A stretch of DNA of 64,000 nt from an uncultured Clostridia bacterium (GCA_946187035.1 CAMHPQ010000001.1:1-64000); one strand, 5' to 3'; shown: positions 32,630 through 41,947, numbered from the stretch's first letter. Numbers and translations: made by a program. Notes: generated by a model from the letters alone, not told the origin.

Positions 32630-34439
32630 CTTGTTCCTCCTGAAGCAGCCAGCGGAAGCCGTAGCGCGGAAGCTCCAGCGTCCGGTCAGAAATCGTCTCT
32701 CCGATCAGCAGATCCGCGGCGCCGGGAGCCGGGTTCGTCACAAGCTTCGGGTACTCGGAGAAGTTGAACAGCGCCGTCAGAGTCTCTGGGCCGTACTGTC
32801 TCCTGAGGGCCAGCACATTATTGTCCCCGGCGTCCAGCGGCCAGACGTTGGCGTCTGCCCGGAACACAGGATGCGCCGCGCGGATCTCCTCCATCTGCCG
32901 CAAGCTCTGGAAGATCTGCCCCTGAATGGTCTCCGGGTCATCTCGCAGCTCCGCCAGATCCCACCGGAAAGCGCCCCGGTGGAGGTAGCGGCTGTCATCC
33001 CATTTGTCGGGATCGTCGTGGTAGCTGTAATCGTTCAGCTGGCCGATCTCGTCGCCGCTGTAGAGCACCGGGATGCCGCTCTGGGTCAGCACCCAGGCGT
33101 GGAGCATGAGATCGCAGCTCAATGCCTGCAGCTGATCCCAGTCCTCCAGTCCGCAGAGGGAGGCGGTGGTGCCGCAGAGTCTGGCGTCCCCCAGACGGGG
33201 ATCGTCGTTATAGAGCTCGCCTCTGGACCAGCTGCCCGGCCATCGGCCGGTGAACCAGTCGTTGAGGTATTTTTTGTGGGAGGTCTCTCCGATGCCGAAC
33301 TGGCTGAGCCAGGGGTAATCCAGGCCCCAGCCGATGTCGTCATGGCACCTGAGGTAATTTTGGAACAGGCAGTCCTTCGGCAGGCTGCAGACCTGCTCCA
33401 TCTGCCGCCGCAGCAGACGCGCGTCTCTGGTGGCGACGGTGTGCCAGGTGGTGCACATGGTGGTGACGTTGTAGAGAATGTCGCACTCGGGCTTCTCCGG
33501 GGTGCCGAAATAGGGTGCCACCTTCTCCGGCTCCATGACCACCTCGCCCAGCAGCGCAACGCCGGGGCAGACGATGTAACAGGCCAGCTTCAGCATCCGG
33601 GAGAGGGTGTGCACCTGGGGCCGGTTGCGGCAGTCGGTGCCCAGCTGCTTCCAGATATACGGAATGGCGTCCAAACGGAGCACATCCATGCCCCGGTTGG
33701 CCAGAAACAGGAGGTTCTCGGTCATGTCGTTGAACACCATGGGGTTCGCGTAGTTCAAGTCCCACTGATAGGGATAGAAGAAGGTCATGACCACCTGCCG
33801 GCAGTCGTCCAGCCAGGTGAAGTTCCCCGGCGCGGTGGTGGGGAATACCTGGGGAACGGTCTGCTCATACTGGTTGGGGATGTCCCAGTTGTCATAGAAG
33901 AAATAGCGGCTGCGGGCGATGGGGTTCCCGGCTCTGGCGGCCTTTGCCCACTCGTGCTCGTCGCTGGTGTGGTTCATGACGAAATCCAGGCACAGGCTGA
34001 TCCCCGCCTCCCGGCAGGCGTCCGCCAGATGCTCCAGATCCTCCATGGTGCCCAGCTCCGGCTGCACGCTGCGGAAATCCGCCACCGCGTAGCCGCCGTC
34101 GCTTTTGCCCTTCACGGTTTTGAGAAGCGGCATCAGGTGCAGATAGTTCACGCCGCACTCCTGCAGGTAGGGGAGCTTCTCCTCCACGCCCTTCAGGTTG
34201 CCGGCAAAGGCGTCCACATAGAGCATCATGCCCAGCATCTTGTTGGAACGCAGCCAGCCCGGGGTCTCCAGTCTGGCCTCATCCTGCTTTCTCAGCGCAG
34301 GCTTCCGCTCCTCATAGCTGCGGCGCAGCATCTCCACAAAATATTCAAATGCATTCAGATCGTTGTGATACAGCTCGCAGTAGAGCCATTTCAGCTCGTC
34401 ATAGCACTCCTGAAGCCTTGCTTCCATGTTCTTTTTCAT
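32622..34439 (-). CDS. Amylosucrase-type GH13 (GH13_4) glucosyltransferase
   Basis: This 605-residue enzyme has the long helical N-terminus of amylosucrases (LYHNDLNAFEYFVEMLRRSY) followed by a GH13 barrel. The catalytic residues lie in VLRLDAIPYIWK (nucleophile Asp), LLGEVVMEP (Glu) and RCHDDIGW (Asp). The IWKQLGTDCRNRPQVH stretch is typical of GH13_4. It would split sucrose, either transferring glucose to an alpha-glucan while releasing fructose or hydrolysing it. Its ATG overlaps the GH36 stop by 4 nt, and GGAGG is present. Sucrose phosphorylase is less likely on sequence. Confidence 0.88.
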   Translation of the reverse strand: MKKNMEARLQECYDELKWLYCELYHNDLNAFEYFVEMLRRSYEERKPALRKQDEARLETPGWLRSNKMLGMMLYVDAFAGNLKGVEEKLPYLQECGVNYLHLMPLLKTVKGKSDGGYAVADFRSVQPELGTMEDLEHLADACREAGISLCLDFVMNHTSDEHEWAKAARAGNPIARSRYFFYDNWDIPNQYEQTVPQVFPTTAPGNFTWLDDCRQVVMTFFYPYQWDLNYANPMVFNDMTENLLFLANRGMDVLRLDAIPYIWKQLGTDCRNRPQVHTLSRMLKLACYIVCPGVALLGEVVMEPEKVAPYFGTPEKPECDILYNVTTMCTTWHTVATRDARLLRRQMEQVCSLPKDCLFQNYLRCHDDIGWGLDYPWLSQFGIGETSHKKYLNDWFTGRWPGSWSRGELYNDDPRLGDARLCGTTASLCGLEDWDQLQALSCDLMLHAWVLTQSGIPVLYSGDEIGQLNDYSYHDDPDKWDDSRYLHRGAFRWDLAELRDDPETIQGQIFQSLRQMEEIRAAHPVFRADANVWPLDAGDNNVLALRRQYGPETLTALFNFSEYPKLVTNPAPGAADLLIGETISDRTLELPRYGFRWLLQEEQDV

Positions 34440-36649
34440 AAGGCCTCCGTTTGTTCCAGCAGAAATTGTACACCGGGCAGGTTGCCGTAAAGCTGCGGCA
34501 GCGTCAGTCCTCCATACTGCAGCGCGGCGCCGGAAAAGCTTCCTTCCAGCGGCTCCGGCTGCAGTTCACAGCCAAAGTATGTCGCGCGCTTGATCTGATA
34601 CCGTCTTTCGGGATCCAGCCCCTTGAGCCGAAGGTGCAGCGGTCTGGGATTTCCCTCCGGCGTCGGCACCGTGACCGTCACCAGCGCCCGATCCCGCTGC
34701 TCCGAGACGAACATCCAGGCGTTCTCTCCCAGACGGTAGTGGTCCCCCAGCCGGATCAGCGGCTCCAGCTCCCGGTAATCCCGGATCTGCTGCCGGATCT
34801 CCGCGCGTTCTTCTTCGCTGAGCTTCCCCGGATCCAGCTCGTAGCCCAGCATGCCCGCCATGGCCACGGCGCCCCGGCTGCCCAGCGGCGTCCGTCTGCC
34901 GGTCTGGTGATTCGGAGAAGCCGACACATGGGCCCCCACCGCGGAGGCGGGATAGCCGAAGGAGGTGCCGTACTGAATCTTGATCCGGCTGTAGGCGTCG
35001 GTGTTGTCGCTGCACCAGATCTGCGGGCAGTAGGCCAGCATACCGGCATCAAAGCGTCCCCCGCCGCCGGCGCAGCCCTCCAGGAGCACATCGGGGAATT
35101 CCGTGGTCAGCCGCTCCAGAACGCTGTATAGACCCAGCACCCAGCGGTGGGATACCTCCCCCTGCCGATCCGCAGGGAGCGCCCGGCTGAACACGTCCGT
35201 CAGGTGGCGGTTCATGTCCCACTTGACGTATTGAATGTTGTAATTACGCAAAAGCGCGGCGATGGTCTCATAGATCCAGTCCGCGACCTCCGGTCTCGAC
35301 AGGTCCAGCACCAGCTGATCCCGGCTCACGGCCGGCTTGCGACCCGGTACCGTCAGCGCCCAGTCCGGGTGCTTTCGATAGAGGTCGGAATCCTCGTTCA
35401 CCATCTCCGGCTCCACCCAGAGACCGAACTGCAGACCCAGATCGTTGACCTTTCGGATCAGCGGCTCCAGCCCGCCGGGGAGCTTTTCCTCGTTCACATA
35501 CCAGTCGCCGAGACCGGCTTTGTCGTGGTTCCGGCGGCCGAACCAGCCGTCGTCCAGCACCAGCAGCTCCGCCCCCAGCTCCTTCGCCCCTTCGGCAAAG
35601 GTGAGAATCAGATCCGCGTTGAAATCGAAATAGGCGGCCTCCCAGCTGTTGACCAACACCGGCCTTGGGGCGGAGGCAAATTTGCTCCCGCAGAGGTTCT
35701 GGCGAAGGAACCGGTGGAAGGTGTGGCTCAGGTGCGTGAGGCCCTCATGGGTGTAGATGAACAGCACCTCCGGGGTGGTGAAGGTCTCCCCCGGGTCCAG
35801 TTTCCAGGAGAAGCCCCCGTCGGAAAGGCCCGTCACCAGGCGGACAGAACCGGATTGATCCAGCTCCACGTCGGTGAAGTGGCCGCCGGAATAGACCGGC
35901 ATGACGCCGATGCAGTCGCCGACGTCCTCGGTGGTCTCCGGTGCGCAGAGGATCACAAAGGGATTGTGCTGATGGCTGGAGGCGCCGCGGTTGGAGGAGA
36001 TCGTCTGCACCCCGTGGATCAGGGGCCGACGCTCCGGCTGCCGCTCCATGCAGTGGCGTCCGTGGAAGTGCAGCAGCTCCCAGCTGCCGAAAGGCAGATC
36101 CAGACAGGCGCTGGCGGCCCGGGTCAGCCAGAGGGGCTCCGCTCCGCCGTTGGTAATCTTCACGGCGCGGGCGATGACGTCCTCATTCGGGAACACGCCG
36201 TAGAGCAGCTCCACAGCGACCCCGGCAGCCTCGTCTTTCAGGGTGATGGAAAGGGTCTCGCAGTCGTCCTCCCGGTCGAAGGCGGAAGGCAGACCTACCA
36301 AGTTATACTTCCCTTTTCGGATCTCATGGCCCGCATAGCGCAGATCCGACCCCCGGAAGCCGGAGGCGGTGCGCAGCTCCAGAGAGGGGCAGCGGAAATC
36401 GCCGTTGTCGGCGCTGCTGTACTCCTGGGGCAGGGTGTCCAGAGACCAGCCCCGGTGCTCCCTGAGATCGTAGGGGTTCGGGGAAAAACCGCAGTCCCGC
36501 GGCAGCAGCCGGTAGTCCAGCGCCTCCGGCACCGGGCGGCCATAGTAGAGATGCAGCAGGTGCCCCACGGGACCGATCTGCATCTGGTAAGTGGTATTTT
36601 GGGTTTCCAGCCGGAAGACGCGGCTTTCAGCATCGTACGATATGCGCAT
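34436..36649 (-). CDS. GH36 alpha-galactosidase
   Basis: This 737-residue enzyme has an N-terminal beta-supersandwich domain and a central barrel. The barrel has LVLDDGWFG, the nucleophile motif KWDMNRHL, EGCAGGGGRFD, and the acid/base aspartate in WCSDNTDA. The C-terminal domain is beta-rich. I prefer ATG 36649 (MRISYDAESR), 11 nt after GGAGGA, over the track start at 36721, which overlaps the DUF624 gene. It removes terminal alpha-galactose from raffinose, stachyose or melibiose in the cytoplasm. It is in one operon with the CUT1 importer and sucrose enzymes. Confidence 0.94.
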   Translation of the reverse strand: MRISYDAESRVFRLETQNTTYQMQIGPVGHLLHLYYGRPVPEALDYRLLPRDCGFSPNPYDLREHRGWSLDTLPQEYSSADNGDFRCPSLELRTASGFRGSDLRYAGHEIRKGKYNLVGLPSAFDREDDCETLSITLKDEAAGVAVELLYGVFPNEDVIARAVKITNGGAEPLWLTRAASACLDLPFGSWELLHFHGRHCMERQPERRPLIHGVQTISSNRGASSHQHNPFVILCAPETTEDVGDCIGVMPVYSGGHFTDVELDQSGSVRLVTGLSDGGFSWKLDPGETFTTPEVLFIYTHEGLTHLSHTFHRFLRQNLCGSKFASAPRPVLVNSWEAAYFDFNADLILTFAEGAKELGAELLVLDDGWFGRRNHDKAGLGDWYVNEEKLPGGLEPLIRKVNDLGLQFGLWVEPEMVNEDSDLYRKHPDWALTVPGRKPAVSRDQLVLDLSRPEVADWIYETIAALLRNYNIQYVKWDMNRHLTDVFSRALPADRQGEVSHRWVLGLYSVLERLTTEFPDVLLEGCAGGGGRFDAGMLAYCPQIWCSDNTDAYSRIKIQYGTSFGYPASAVGAHVSASPNHQTGRRTPLGSRGAVAMAGMLGYELDPGKLSEEERAEIRQQIRDYRELEPLIRLGDHYRLGENAWMFVSEQRDRALVTVTVPTPEGNPRPLHLRLKGLDPERRYQIKRATYFGCELQPEPLEGSFSGAALQYGGLTLPQLYGNLPGVQFLLEQTEAL

Positions 36650-36680
36650 AAAATGGAATTCTCCTCCGGCAGAAATATCG

Positions 36681-37304
36681 TTAAGATTCCTCTTTGGAAT
36701 CGTCAGCTTCAAGTTTGGCAAACACGCCGTTCAGCAGCAGGGCGTTCACAAACGCCGGCAGCGAAACGCCGCAGATCAGCAGCACCAGCGAGCCCCAGCT
36801 CAGGTACCGCCAGCAGAGCAGCCACAGCGCCAGGGAAAAAACCACCATGGCGAGGGTTCTGGGGAAATAGGCAATTGCCAGGGCCACCGCGTTTTTCAGC
36901 GTGCCCCAGATGGTGTTTTCATACCTTGCCAGCAATGCGAAGGCATATTCCAGCACGGCCAGCAGCAGCACCCCGATCCCGGCGATCACCGGGCTCAAAA
37001 CCGGCACAAAGGTCTTGGCCGCGTAATAGTCAAAATACAGCAGCGCCGCCAGAACCAGAAACAGCAGTCCCAGCAGCAATCCCTTTTTCAGATTCAGCTT
37101 GAAGGCGCGGAAAAAGGGCTTGATGATGTAGGCGTCCTCCATCCTGGCCATGCTGAGGGTGCGGTCATACAGCGCCGTCAGGGCCGGGCCGCAGGTGACA
37201 ACCAGAAGGGAGCAGACCATGGTGAGAACGTTCAGAATCAGGAGGTCGGCAACCATCGACAGCGTCCGCATGAACGGATTGTCCATATCAAAGATCTGCC
37301 GCAT
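36681..37304 (-). CDS. DUF624 (YesL-like) membrane protein
   Basis: This 207-residue protein has five predicted helices and the typical DUF624 start (FDMDNPFMRTLSMVADLLILN). ATG 37304 has AGGAGA 9 nt upstream; the track start is further out and has no site. YesL-like proteins sit in carbohydrate ABC loci and are thought to assist sugar transporters, but no direct role is established. Here it lies directly behind the CUT1 permeases. Confidence 0.9.
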   Translation of the reverse strand: MRQIFDMDNPFMRTLSMVADLLILNVLTMVCSLLVVTCGPALTALYDRTLSMARMEDAYIIKPFFRAFKLNLKKGLLLGLLFLVLAALLYFDYYAAKTFVPVLSPVIAGIGVLLLAVLEYAFALLARYENTIWGTLKNAVALAIAYFPRTLAMVVFSLALWLLCWRYLSWGSLVLLICGVSLPAFVNALLLNGVFAKLEADDSKEES

Positions 37305-37379
37305 GCCGGGTCTCCTTTCGGGTGAATTTGGGGGAATCCTCTCCCCGCCCAAAAGAGCGGAGAGAGGAAGAAATCAGGA

Positions 37380-38243
37380 TTAGCCCTTGACAGCGCCGGA
37401 GGTAACGCCTTCGACGATGTAGCGCTGCAGGAACACGTACAGGATCAGGATCGGCAGCATGGCCAGCAGCAGGGCCGCCATGACGAGACCGATGTCCGTC
37501 GAGTAGGTGCCGTAGAACGCCTGGGTCGCAATAGGAATCGTGTAGAGTTCCTTCTTGGTCAGCACCAGGCTGGGCAGCAGGTAGTCGTTCCAGTAGGCCA
37601 TGGCGTTGATGATGGCCACGGTGGCGACGGTGGGCTTGAGCAGCGGGAAGACGATCTTCCAGTAGGTCTGCCAGCGGCTGCAGCCGTCGATGGTGGCAGC
37701 CTCTTCCAGCTCAAGCGGGATGTTCGTCTTAATGGCGCCGTGGAACATGAACACCGCCATGGATACCGAGAAGCCCACATGCAGCAGGATCAGGGTGATG
37801 CGGTGGTTCAGAACGCCCAGCAGACCGCCGTAGACGGAGACCAGCGGCACCATGAGCACCTGGAAGGGGATGACCATGGAGGCCACCATCAGGGAGAACA
37901 TCAGGGTGCAGAGCTTCCACTTGCCGTTGCGGACGATGACGAAAGCCATCATGGAAGAGAAGACGATCGTCAGGATCGTGGCGCTGAGGGTGATGATGAA
38001 GGAGTTTCCGAACACCGTCAGGAAGTTCATCTTCTTCATGGCCTCGGGGAAGTTCTTGAACGTGAACCCGTGGGCGCCGATGAGGGCCAGGGGGTTCATG
38101 GTGATGTCCGCCTTGGTCTTGAAGACGTTGATGACCACCAGAATGAACGGGAGGATAAAGCAGATGAACAGGATCAGAAGCACGATCCACATGATCACAT
38201 GAGAAATCTTTTTCTGCCGTGCGGCTTTTTCGTTCTCGGTCAT
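37380..38243 (-). CDS. CUT1 sugar ABC transporter permease, MalG type
   Basis: This 287-residue permease has six predicted helices and the EAA loop typical of MalG-type proteins (LELEEAATIDGCSRWQTYWKIVFPLLKP). It interacts with the ATPase through that loop. The start overlaps the preceding MalF-type gene's stop (TAATG). It forms the sugar channel with the MalF-type protein and probably uses MsmX for ATP. Confidence 0.93.
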   Translation of the reverse strand: MTENEKAARQKKISHVIMWIVLLILFICFILPFILVVINVFKTKADITMNPLALIGAHGFTFKNFPEAMKKMNFLTVFGNSFIITLSATILTIVFSSMMAFVIVRNGKWKLCTLMFSLMVASMVIPFQVLMVPLVSVYGGLLGVLNHRITLILLHVGFSVSMAVFMFHGAIKTNIPLELEEAATIDGCSRWQTYWKIVFPLLKPTVATVAIINAMAYWNDYLLPSLVLTKKELYTIPIATQAFYGTYSTDIGLVMAALLLAMLPILILYVFLQRYIVEGVTSGAVKG

Positions 38244-39121
38244 TATGCTTCCACCTCCCCTTTCTTACCGACCATGACCTGGGTGACGCCGACGATGGCG
38301 CAGACGATGAAGAGGATCAGCGCCTCGGCCTGGCCCAGACCGTAATTCTTATAGGTGAACGCCTGGTTGTACACGTGCATGGCCGCCATGACCGAGGAGC
38401 CGAAGGGCTCGCCGTTGGTCAGGGACAGGTTCACGTCGTAAACCACGAAGCAGCGGGTGATGCTCAGGAAGATACACTGCACGAAGCTGGAGCGCATCAG
38501 GGGGATCGTGACGTTGCGCATGGCCTGGGCCGAGGTGCAGCCATCGATCATGGCGGCCTCCTTCACGTCCTTGGAGACGCTCATGAAGCCGGCCACATAG
38601 ATCAGCATCATGTAGCCCGCGTACTGCCAGACCGAAACCAGGATCAGGCAGAACATGGCGCCGTTGGGCGTGCTCAGAAGAGACGGCGCGGTGCCGGAGG
38701 AGATGGCGCTGCCGATGGCCACGAAGGCGCGGTTGAACACGAACTTCCACACATAGCCCAGAACGATGCCGCCGATCAGGTTCGGCACGAAGAAGCCGGC
38801 GCGGAAGAAGTTCTGACCCTTGACGCCGCTGGTGACCAGATAGGCCAGGGCGAAGGCCACGATGTTAATGAGCACCACGGCGAACACGGAGTAAATCACC
38901 GTGCGGCCCATGGCCTGCCAGTAAGCAGTATCCTTCATGGCAGCCGCAAAGTTCTGGAAACCCACAAAGGCCTTGGTGGCGCTGATGCCGTCCCAGCTGG
39001 TGAGGGTCAGATAAAGACCGTAGATAAACGGCACACCCACCGCAGCCAGAAACAGAATCGTACCGGGGCCGGCAAACATCAGATACTGCTTGACTTTATA
39101 CGAAAAGGTATTTTGCTTCAT
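38243..39121 (-). CDS. CUT1 sugar ABC transporter permease, MalF type
   Basis: This 292-residue permease has six predicted helices and an EAA loop (KEAAMIDGCTSAQAMRNVTIPLM). The N-terminus (KQYLMFAGPGTILFLAAVGVPFIYG) is typical of this group. It lies downstream of the binding-protein gene, across a strong hairpin that may lower permease expression relative to the binding protein. Its ribosome-binding site is weak. Confidence 0.93.
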   Translation of the reverse strand: MKQNTFSYKVKQYLMFAGPGTILFLAAVGVPFIYGLYLTLTSWDGISATKAFVGFQNFAAAMKDTAYWQAMGRTVIYSVFAVVLINIVAFALAYLVTSGVKGQNFFRAGFFVPNLIGGIVLGYVWKFVFNRAFVAIGSAISSGTAPSLLSTPNGAMFCLILVSVWQYAGYMMLIYVAGFMSVSKDVKEAAMIDGCTSAQAMRNVTIPLMRSSFVQCIFLSITRCFVVYDVNLSLTNGEPFGSSVMAAMHVYNQAFTYKNYGLGQAEALILFIVCAIVGVTQVMVGKKGEVEA

Positions 39122-39272
39122 TTAGAAACATCCATTCTGCCGCTTTGCTGCGCGAAGGGGATGGTCGGGAGGCTCCAAGCGGCCTGTTTCTCTCCCGATA
39201 CTCTCCAATCTCTTAAACCCGGAAGAAACCCGGATGCTCGCGTCCGAAGACGCGAGCGTTCCATACAAAATC

Positions 39273-39301
39273 AAGGAGTCAAAATTCAATTTTGACTCCT
39301 T
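39273..39301 (-). terminator. Intercistronic hairpin between binding-protein and permease genes
   Basis: A perfect 12-bp stem (AAGGAGTCAAAA/TTTTGACTCCTT) with a 5-nt loop lies 13 nt after the binding-protein gene and is followed on the minus strand by GATTTTG. It is probably a partial terminator or 3' stabiliser for the abundant binding-protein transcript. Nothing else is seen in the 192-nt gap. Confidence 0.7.
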
Positions 39302-39313
39302 GAAAAAGGTCAC

Positions 39314-40591
39314 TTAGTGAGCACCAACCTCAGCGGTAGCCCAGTAAGCGGTGATCTCATCGGCGAAGCCGGCGCGGTCAACCTGACCGGCCAGGTACTT
39401 CTGGAAGGAAGCGCCGACCTTGGCATAGTGATCGTCGGGCAGGTAGTTGTAGTTGCCAACCAGCTTGCCGGCGTCGGCAAAGGCCTTGACGGAAGCGCCC
39501 AGAGGATCGCTGACGGGCAGAGTGATGTTACTGAACGCGGGAACCAGAGCGCACTTGTTGACCAGGAAGTCCTGACCAGCTTCGTCATAGACCAGCCAGT
39601 TCAGGAAGTCCTTGGCAGCCTGCTGCTGCTCGGCGGAGACGCTGTTGTCGATGAAGAAGTACTTGGAGCCGCCGCCGACGAGCATCTCGTTGTAGTCGCC
39701 CAGATCAGAGGGAACCGGCATCATGCCCAGGTTCTCGGTGTAGTTGGTCTCAACCATGTTGGACCAGTCCCAGTTGCCGCCGAACTTGAAGCACAGGTCG
39801 CCCTCGGCGAGCTTCATCTCGGTGACTTCGCGCTCCGCGGAGATGGGAGCGTCCTTGGCGTAGTTGTACTCCTTCAGGACGTCAAAGGTGTCCATCAGAG
39901 CGTTGAACACGGGGTCGTCGGCCAGCTTGATGGAGCCGTCCTTGATGCCGGCGATGAAGGCATCGGGATCCTGCTGCAGCTCATAGACCTCAGCCAGGTA
40001 GTGAGCGCCCAGAGACCAGTCTTCCTTCTGAATGCCAACGGGCAGCTCCATGCCGCCGGCGACGATCTCCTCGATCAGGGCCTTCAGATCAGCGGTGGTC
40101 TTGATGGTGGAGGGATCAAAGTCCTTGCCGGTGGCAGCCTTGATGGCGTCGCCGTTGTACAGCAGGCCGCGGGCCTCAACGCAGACGGGGAAGCCCAGAA
40201 CCTTGCCGTCGATGGCGATGGCCTGGGTGGTGTCTTTGACCCAGTCCTGATCGCTCAGATCAATGGCGTGATCGGGGCCCAGGGAGTAGATGTCCTTGGC
40301 GTCGACCATGGCGATGGTGTAGGGCTCGTTGGAGGCGTAACGGGTGGACATGTGGGCAGCGACGGTGTCGTTGGAGTAATAGACCTCAACGTCAACGCCG
40401 GTAGCCGCGGAATACTCCTCGGCCATTTCTTCCATCTGGCTCTGGATTTCCATCTTGGAGTTGAAGATGGTGATTGCGGTGCCGTCACCGCTGCTCGCGC
40501 TGGAACCTTCACCGGAGGAGCCGTTGCTGCCGCAGGCCGCCAGAGCGAAGACCATCACGAGCGCCAGAACAATTGCGAGAGTTCTCTTCAT
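39314..40591 (-). CDS. Sugar ABC transporter substrate-binding lipoprotein
   Basis: This 425-residue cluster-1 solute-binding protein has a lipoprotein signal (VMVFALAACGS; cleavage before Cys about residue 20) and a Ser/Gly-rich linker. A two-lobed binding fold follows, with DVEVYYSNDTVAAHMSTRYAS and LCFKFGGNWDWSNM. It captures an oligosaccharide outside the membrane and delivers it to the MalF/MalG permeases. The neighbouring GH36 and sucrose enzymes suggest raffinose-family or sucrose-type sugars. It is the first gene of the operon, under a LacI-type operator. Confidence 0.93.
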   Translation of the reverse strand: MKRTLAIVLALVMVFALAACGSNGSSGEGSSASSGDGTAITIFNSKMEIQSQMEEMAEEYSAATGVDVEVYYSNDTVAAHMSTRYASNEPYTIAMVDAKDIYSLGPDHAIDLSDQDWVKDTTQAIAIDGKVLGFPVCVEARGLLYNGDAIKAATGKDFDPSTIKTTADLKALIEEIVAGGMELPVGIQKEDWSLGAHYLAEVYELQQDPDAFIAGIKDGSIKLADDPVFNALMDTFDVLKEYNYAKDAPISAEREVTEMKLAEGDLCFKFGGNWDWSNMVETNYTENLGMMPVPSDLGDYNEMLVGGGSKYFFIDNSVSAEQQQAAKDFLNWLVYDEAGQDFLVNKCALVPAFSNITLPVSDPLGASVKAFADAGKLVGNYNYLPDDHYAKVGASFQKYLAGQVDRAGFADEITAYWATAEVGAH

Positions 40592-40692
40592 TTTTTTCGT
40601 CCTTTCTTTTCCGAAAATTTTCTATAACGTCCCATTTCTGTTCAAAACAGAATGAATTGGTTTTTCTTTCCAATTTCCTGATATTGGACATA

Positions 40693-40703
40693 TGAAACGT
40701 TAT
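40693..40703. promoter_or_regulatory. LacI-type operator, copy 1
   Basis: TGAAACGTTAT, centred on a CG dinucleotide as in most LacI-family operators, lies just downstream of the -10 box of the sugar operon. The reverse complement is repeated exactly at 40843-40853. Confidence 0.6.
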
Positions 40704-40718
40704 ATGACTACAACGCTA

Positions 40719-40747
40719 AAACTATCACATTTGCCTCGACCTGTCAA
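40719..40747 (-). promoter_or_regulatory. Promoter of the sugar ABC/glycosidase operon
   Basis: On the minus strand, consensus TTGACA and TAGTTT are separated by 17 nt, about 130 nt upstream of the binding-protein start. Operator copy 1 lies directly downstream. Confidence 0.6.
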
Positions 40748-40842
40748 CAGATTGCGCAATAAATTGACCGCGTAAGCAATAAATTTGTGCGTTTTTCACA
40801 CTTTCTGCATCGAAAATTTGTATGAAATAAAGCGGCGCAAAA

Positions 40843-40853
40843 ATAACGTTTCA
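40843..40853. promoter_or_regulatory. LacI-type operator, copy 2
   Basis: ATAACGTTTCA is the exact reverse complement of copy 1, 150 nt away and just upstream of the lacI-type promoter. The two could support looping and joint control of both divergent promoters. Confidence 0.6.
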
Positions 40854-40942
40854 CGGAAAAGCCCTTTTCTTTTCCGAATGGATATGATAATATTTATTTA
40901 TTGTCTACGGATCCCTTATATTTCAAGAGGATGTGAAACACC

Positions 40943-41932
40943 ATGAGTTCCACAGGAGCTCCCACCATCAAGGATGTTGCCCGGGAGGCCGGCGTCTCCC
41001 TGGGCACCGTCTCCAAGGTCATCAACGGAAAGCCCGTGGGCGAGGACTACCGCCTGCGGGTGGAGCATGCCATCGAAAAGCTGGGCTATCAGGTGAACAC
41101 CTATGCCCGGAGTCTCAAAACCAGAAAGACCTACTGCGTCGCCCTGCTGATGCCCTCGCTGCAGCACCCATTTTATGCGGTGCTCACGGACGAAATCACC
41201 GCCTGTCTCATGCGCCGGGGCTACCGCAGCCTGCTGATGATCACGAACTTTGACCCCAAGGCGGAGCAGAAGTGCTTCGATCTAGTGCAGCAGAACAAGG
41301 CTGACGGCGTCATCGCCCTGACCTATGCTGCGGATCTGGAGGTGGACGCCTCCATCCCCATCGTCACCATCGACCGGCATTTGGGCCACAACGTCCCCTG
41401 CATCTCCTCGGACAACTACGCCGGCGGCCAGCTGGCGGCGGAGAAGCTGCTGTCTCTGGGCTGCCGGAAGCTGCTGTTTGTCCGCGTCGGCCCGGACGTC
41501 CACGGCGAGCCGGACAAGCGCGGATTGGGATTTGAAAACCTCTGCCGCAGCCGGGAAGCGGACTATGCGATGCTTTCGCTGCGGGACGAGGAGGCCCCGG
41601 AGGCCTTCTATGCCTATCTGGATGACCACATCGCCGACGGCAAACTGGAATTCGACGGGATCTTCTGCAACACCGACGGTCTGGCCGTACAGGTTCTGGA
41701 CCATCTGCGCAGCCGCGGCATCCGCGCGCCGGAGGATGTGCAGGTGATCGGCTACGACGGCATGGTGCACTACGCCAGCCGCAGGCCCTTCTGTTCCACC
41801 ATCGTCCAGCCCATCGCGGACATGGCCGAAAGCGCCGTGGAGGTGCTTTTGAGCACGGAGAACACGCCAAAGCCCACCAACGTGTGTCTGCCCATCCGCT
41901 ATCTCCCCGGCGGCACCACCCTGGATTTCTGA
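40943..41932 (+). CDS. LacI-family transcriptional regulator
   Basis: This 329-residue regulator has the LacI helix-turn-helix and hinge (IKDVAREAGVSLGTVSKVING, residues 9-29) and a periplasmic-binding-like effector domain from about residue 65 (CVALLMPSLQHPFYAVL, then GFDG-like region VIGYDGMVHYAS). It is transcribed away from the sugar operon, with GAGGATG as site. It probably represses the transporter and glycosidase genes through the two inverted operators and may repress itself. The inducer is unknown but should be a sugar from this pathway. Confidence 0.93.
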   Translation: MSSTGAPTIKDVAREAGVSLGTVSKVINGKPVGEDYRLRVEHAIEKLGYQVNTYARSLKTRKTYCVALLMPSLQHPFYAVLTDEITACLMRRGYRSLLMITNFDPKAEQKCFDLVQQNKADGVIALTYAADLEVDASIPIVTIDRHLGHNVPCISSDNYAGGQLAAEKLLSLGCRKLLFVRVGPDVHGEPDKRGLGFENLCRSREADYAMLSLRDEEAPEAFYAYLDDHIADGKLEFDGIFCNTDGLAVQVLDHLRSRGIRAPEDVQVIGYDGMVHYASRRPFCSTIVQPIADMAESAVEVLLSTENTPKPTNVCLPIRYLPGGTTLDF

Positions 41933-41947
41933 TGCATACCACATAAC

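Larger units (their letters stand above)
40592..40942. promoter_or_regulatory. Divergent regulatory region between sugar operon and lacI-type gene
   Basis: This 351-nt AT-rich gap has no gene. It contains the sugar operon promoter, two inverted operator copies (separate entries), and a probable lacI-type promoter with TATGATAATATT around 40883-40893. The rest is AT-rich sequence with no further structure I can defend. Confidence 0.6.

Noticed and set aside
32511-34490. Long plus-strand ORFs over the GH32/GH13/GH36 genes
   Set aside because: They mirror the high-GC third positions of the genes below. The opposite strand has intact catalytic motifs.
39122-39313. A 63-codon minus-strand ORF between binding-protein and permease genes
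   Set aside because: It spans the 12-bp hairpin, has no ribosome-binding site, and shows no similarity I recognise.
40592-40942. Possible small RNA or riboswitch in the largest gap
   Set aside because: Only promoters and operators are visible. No conserved riboswitch-like stem pattern or terminator is seen.
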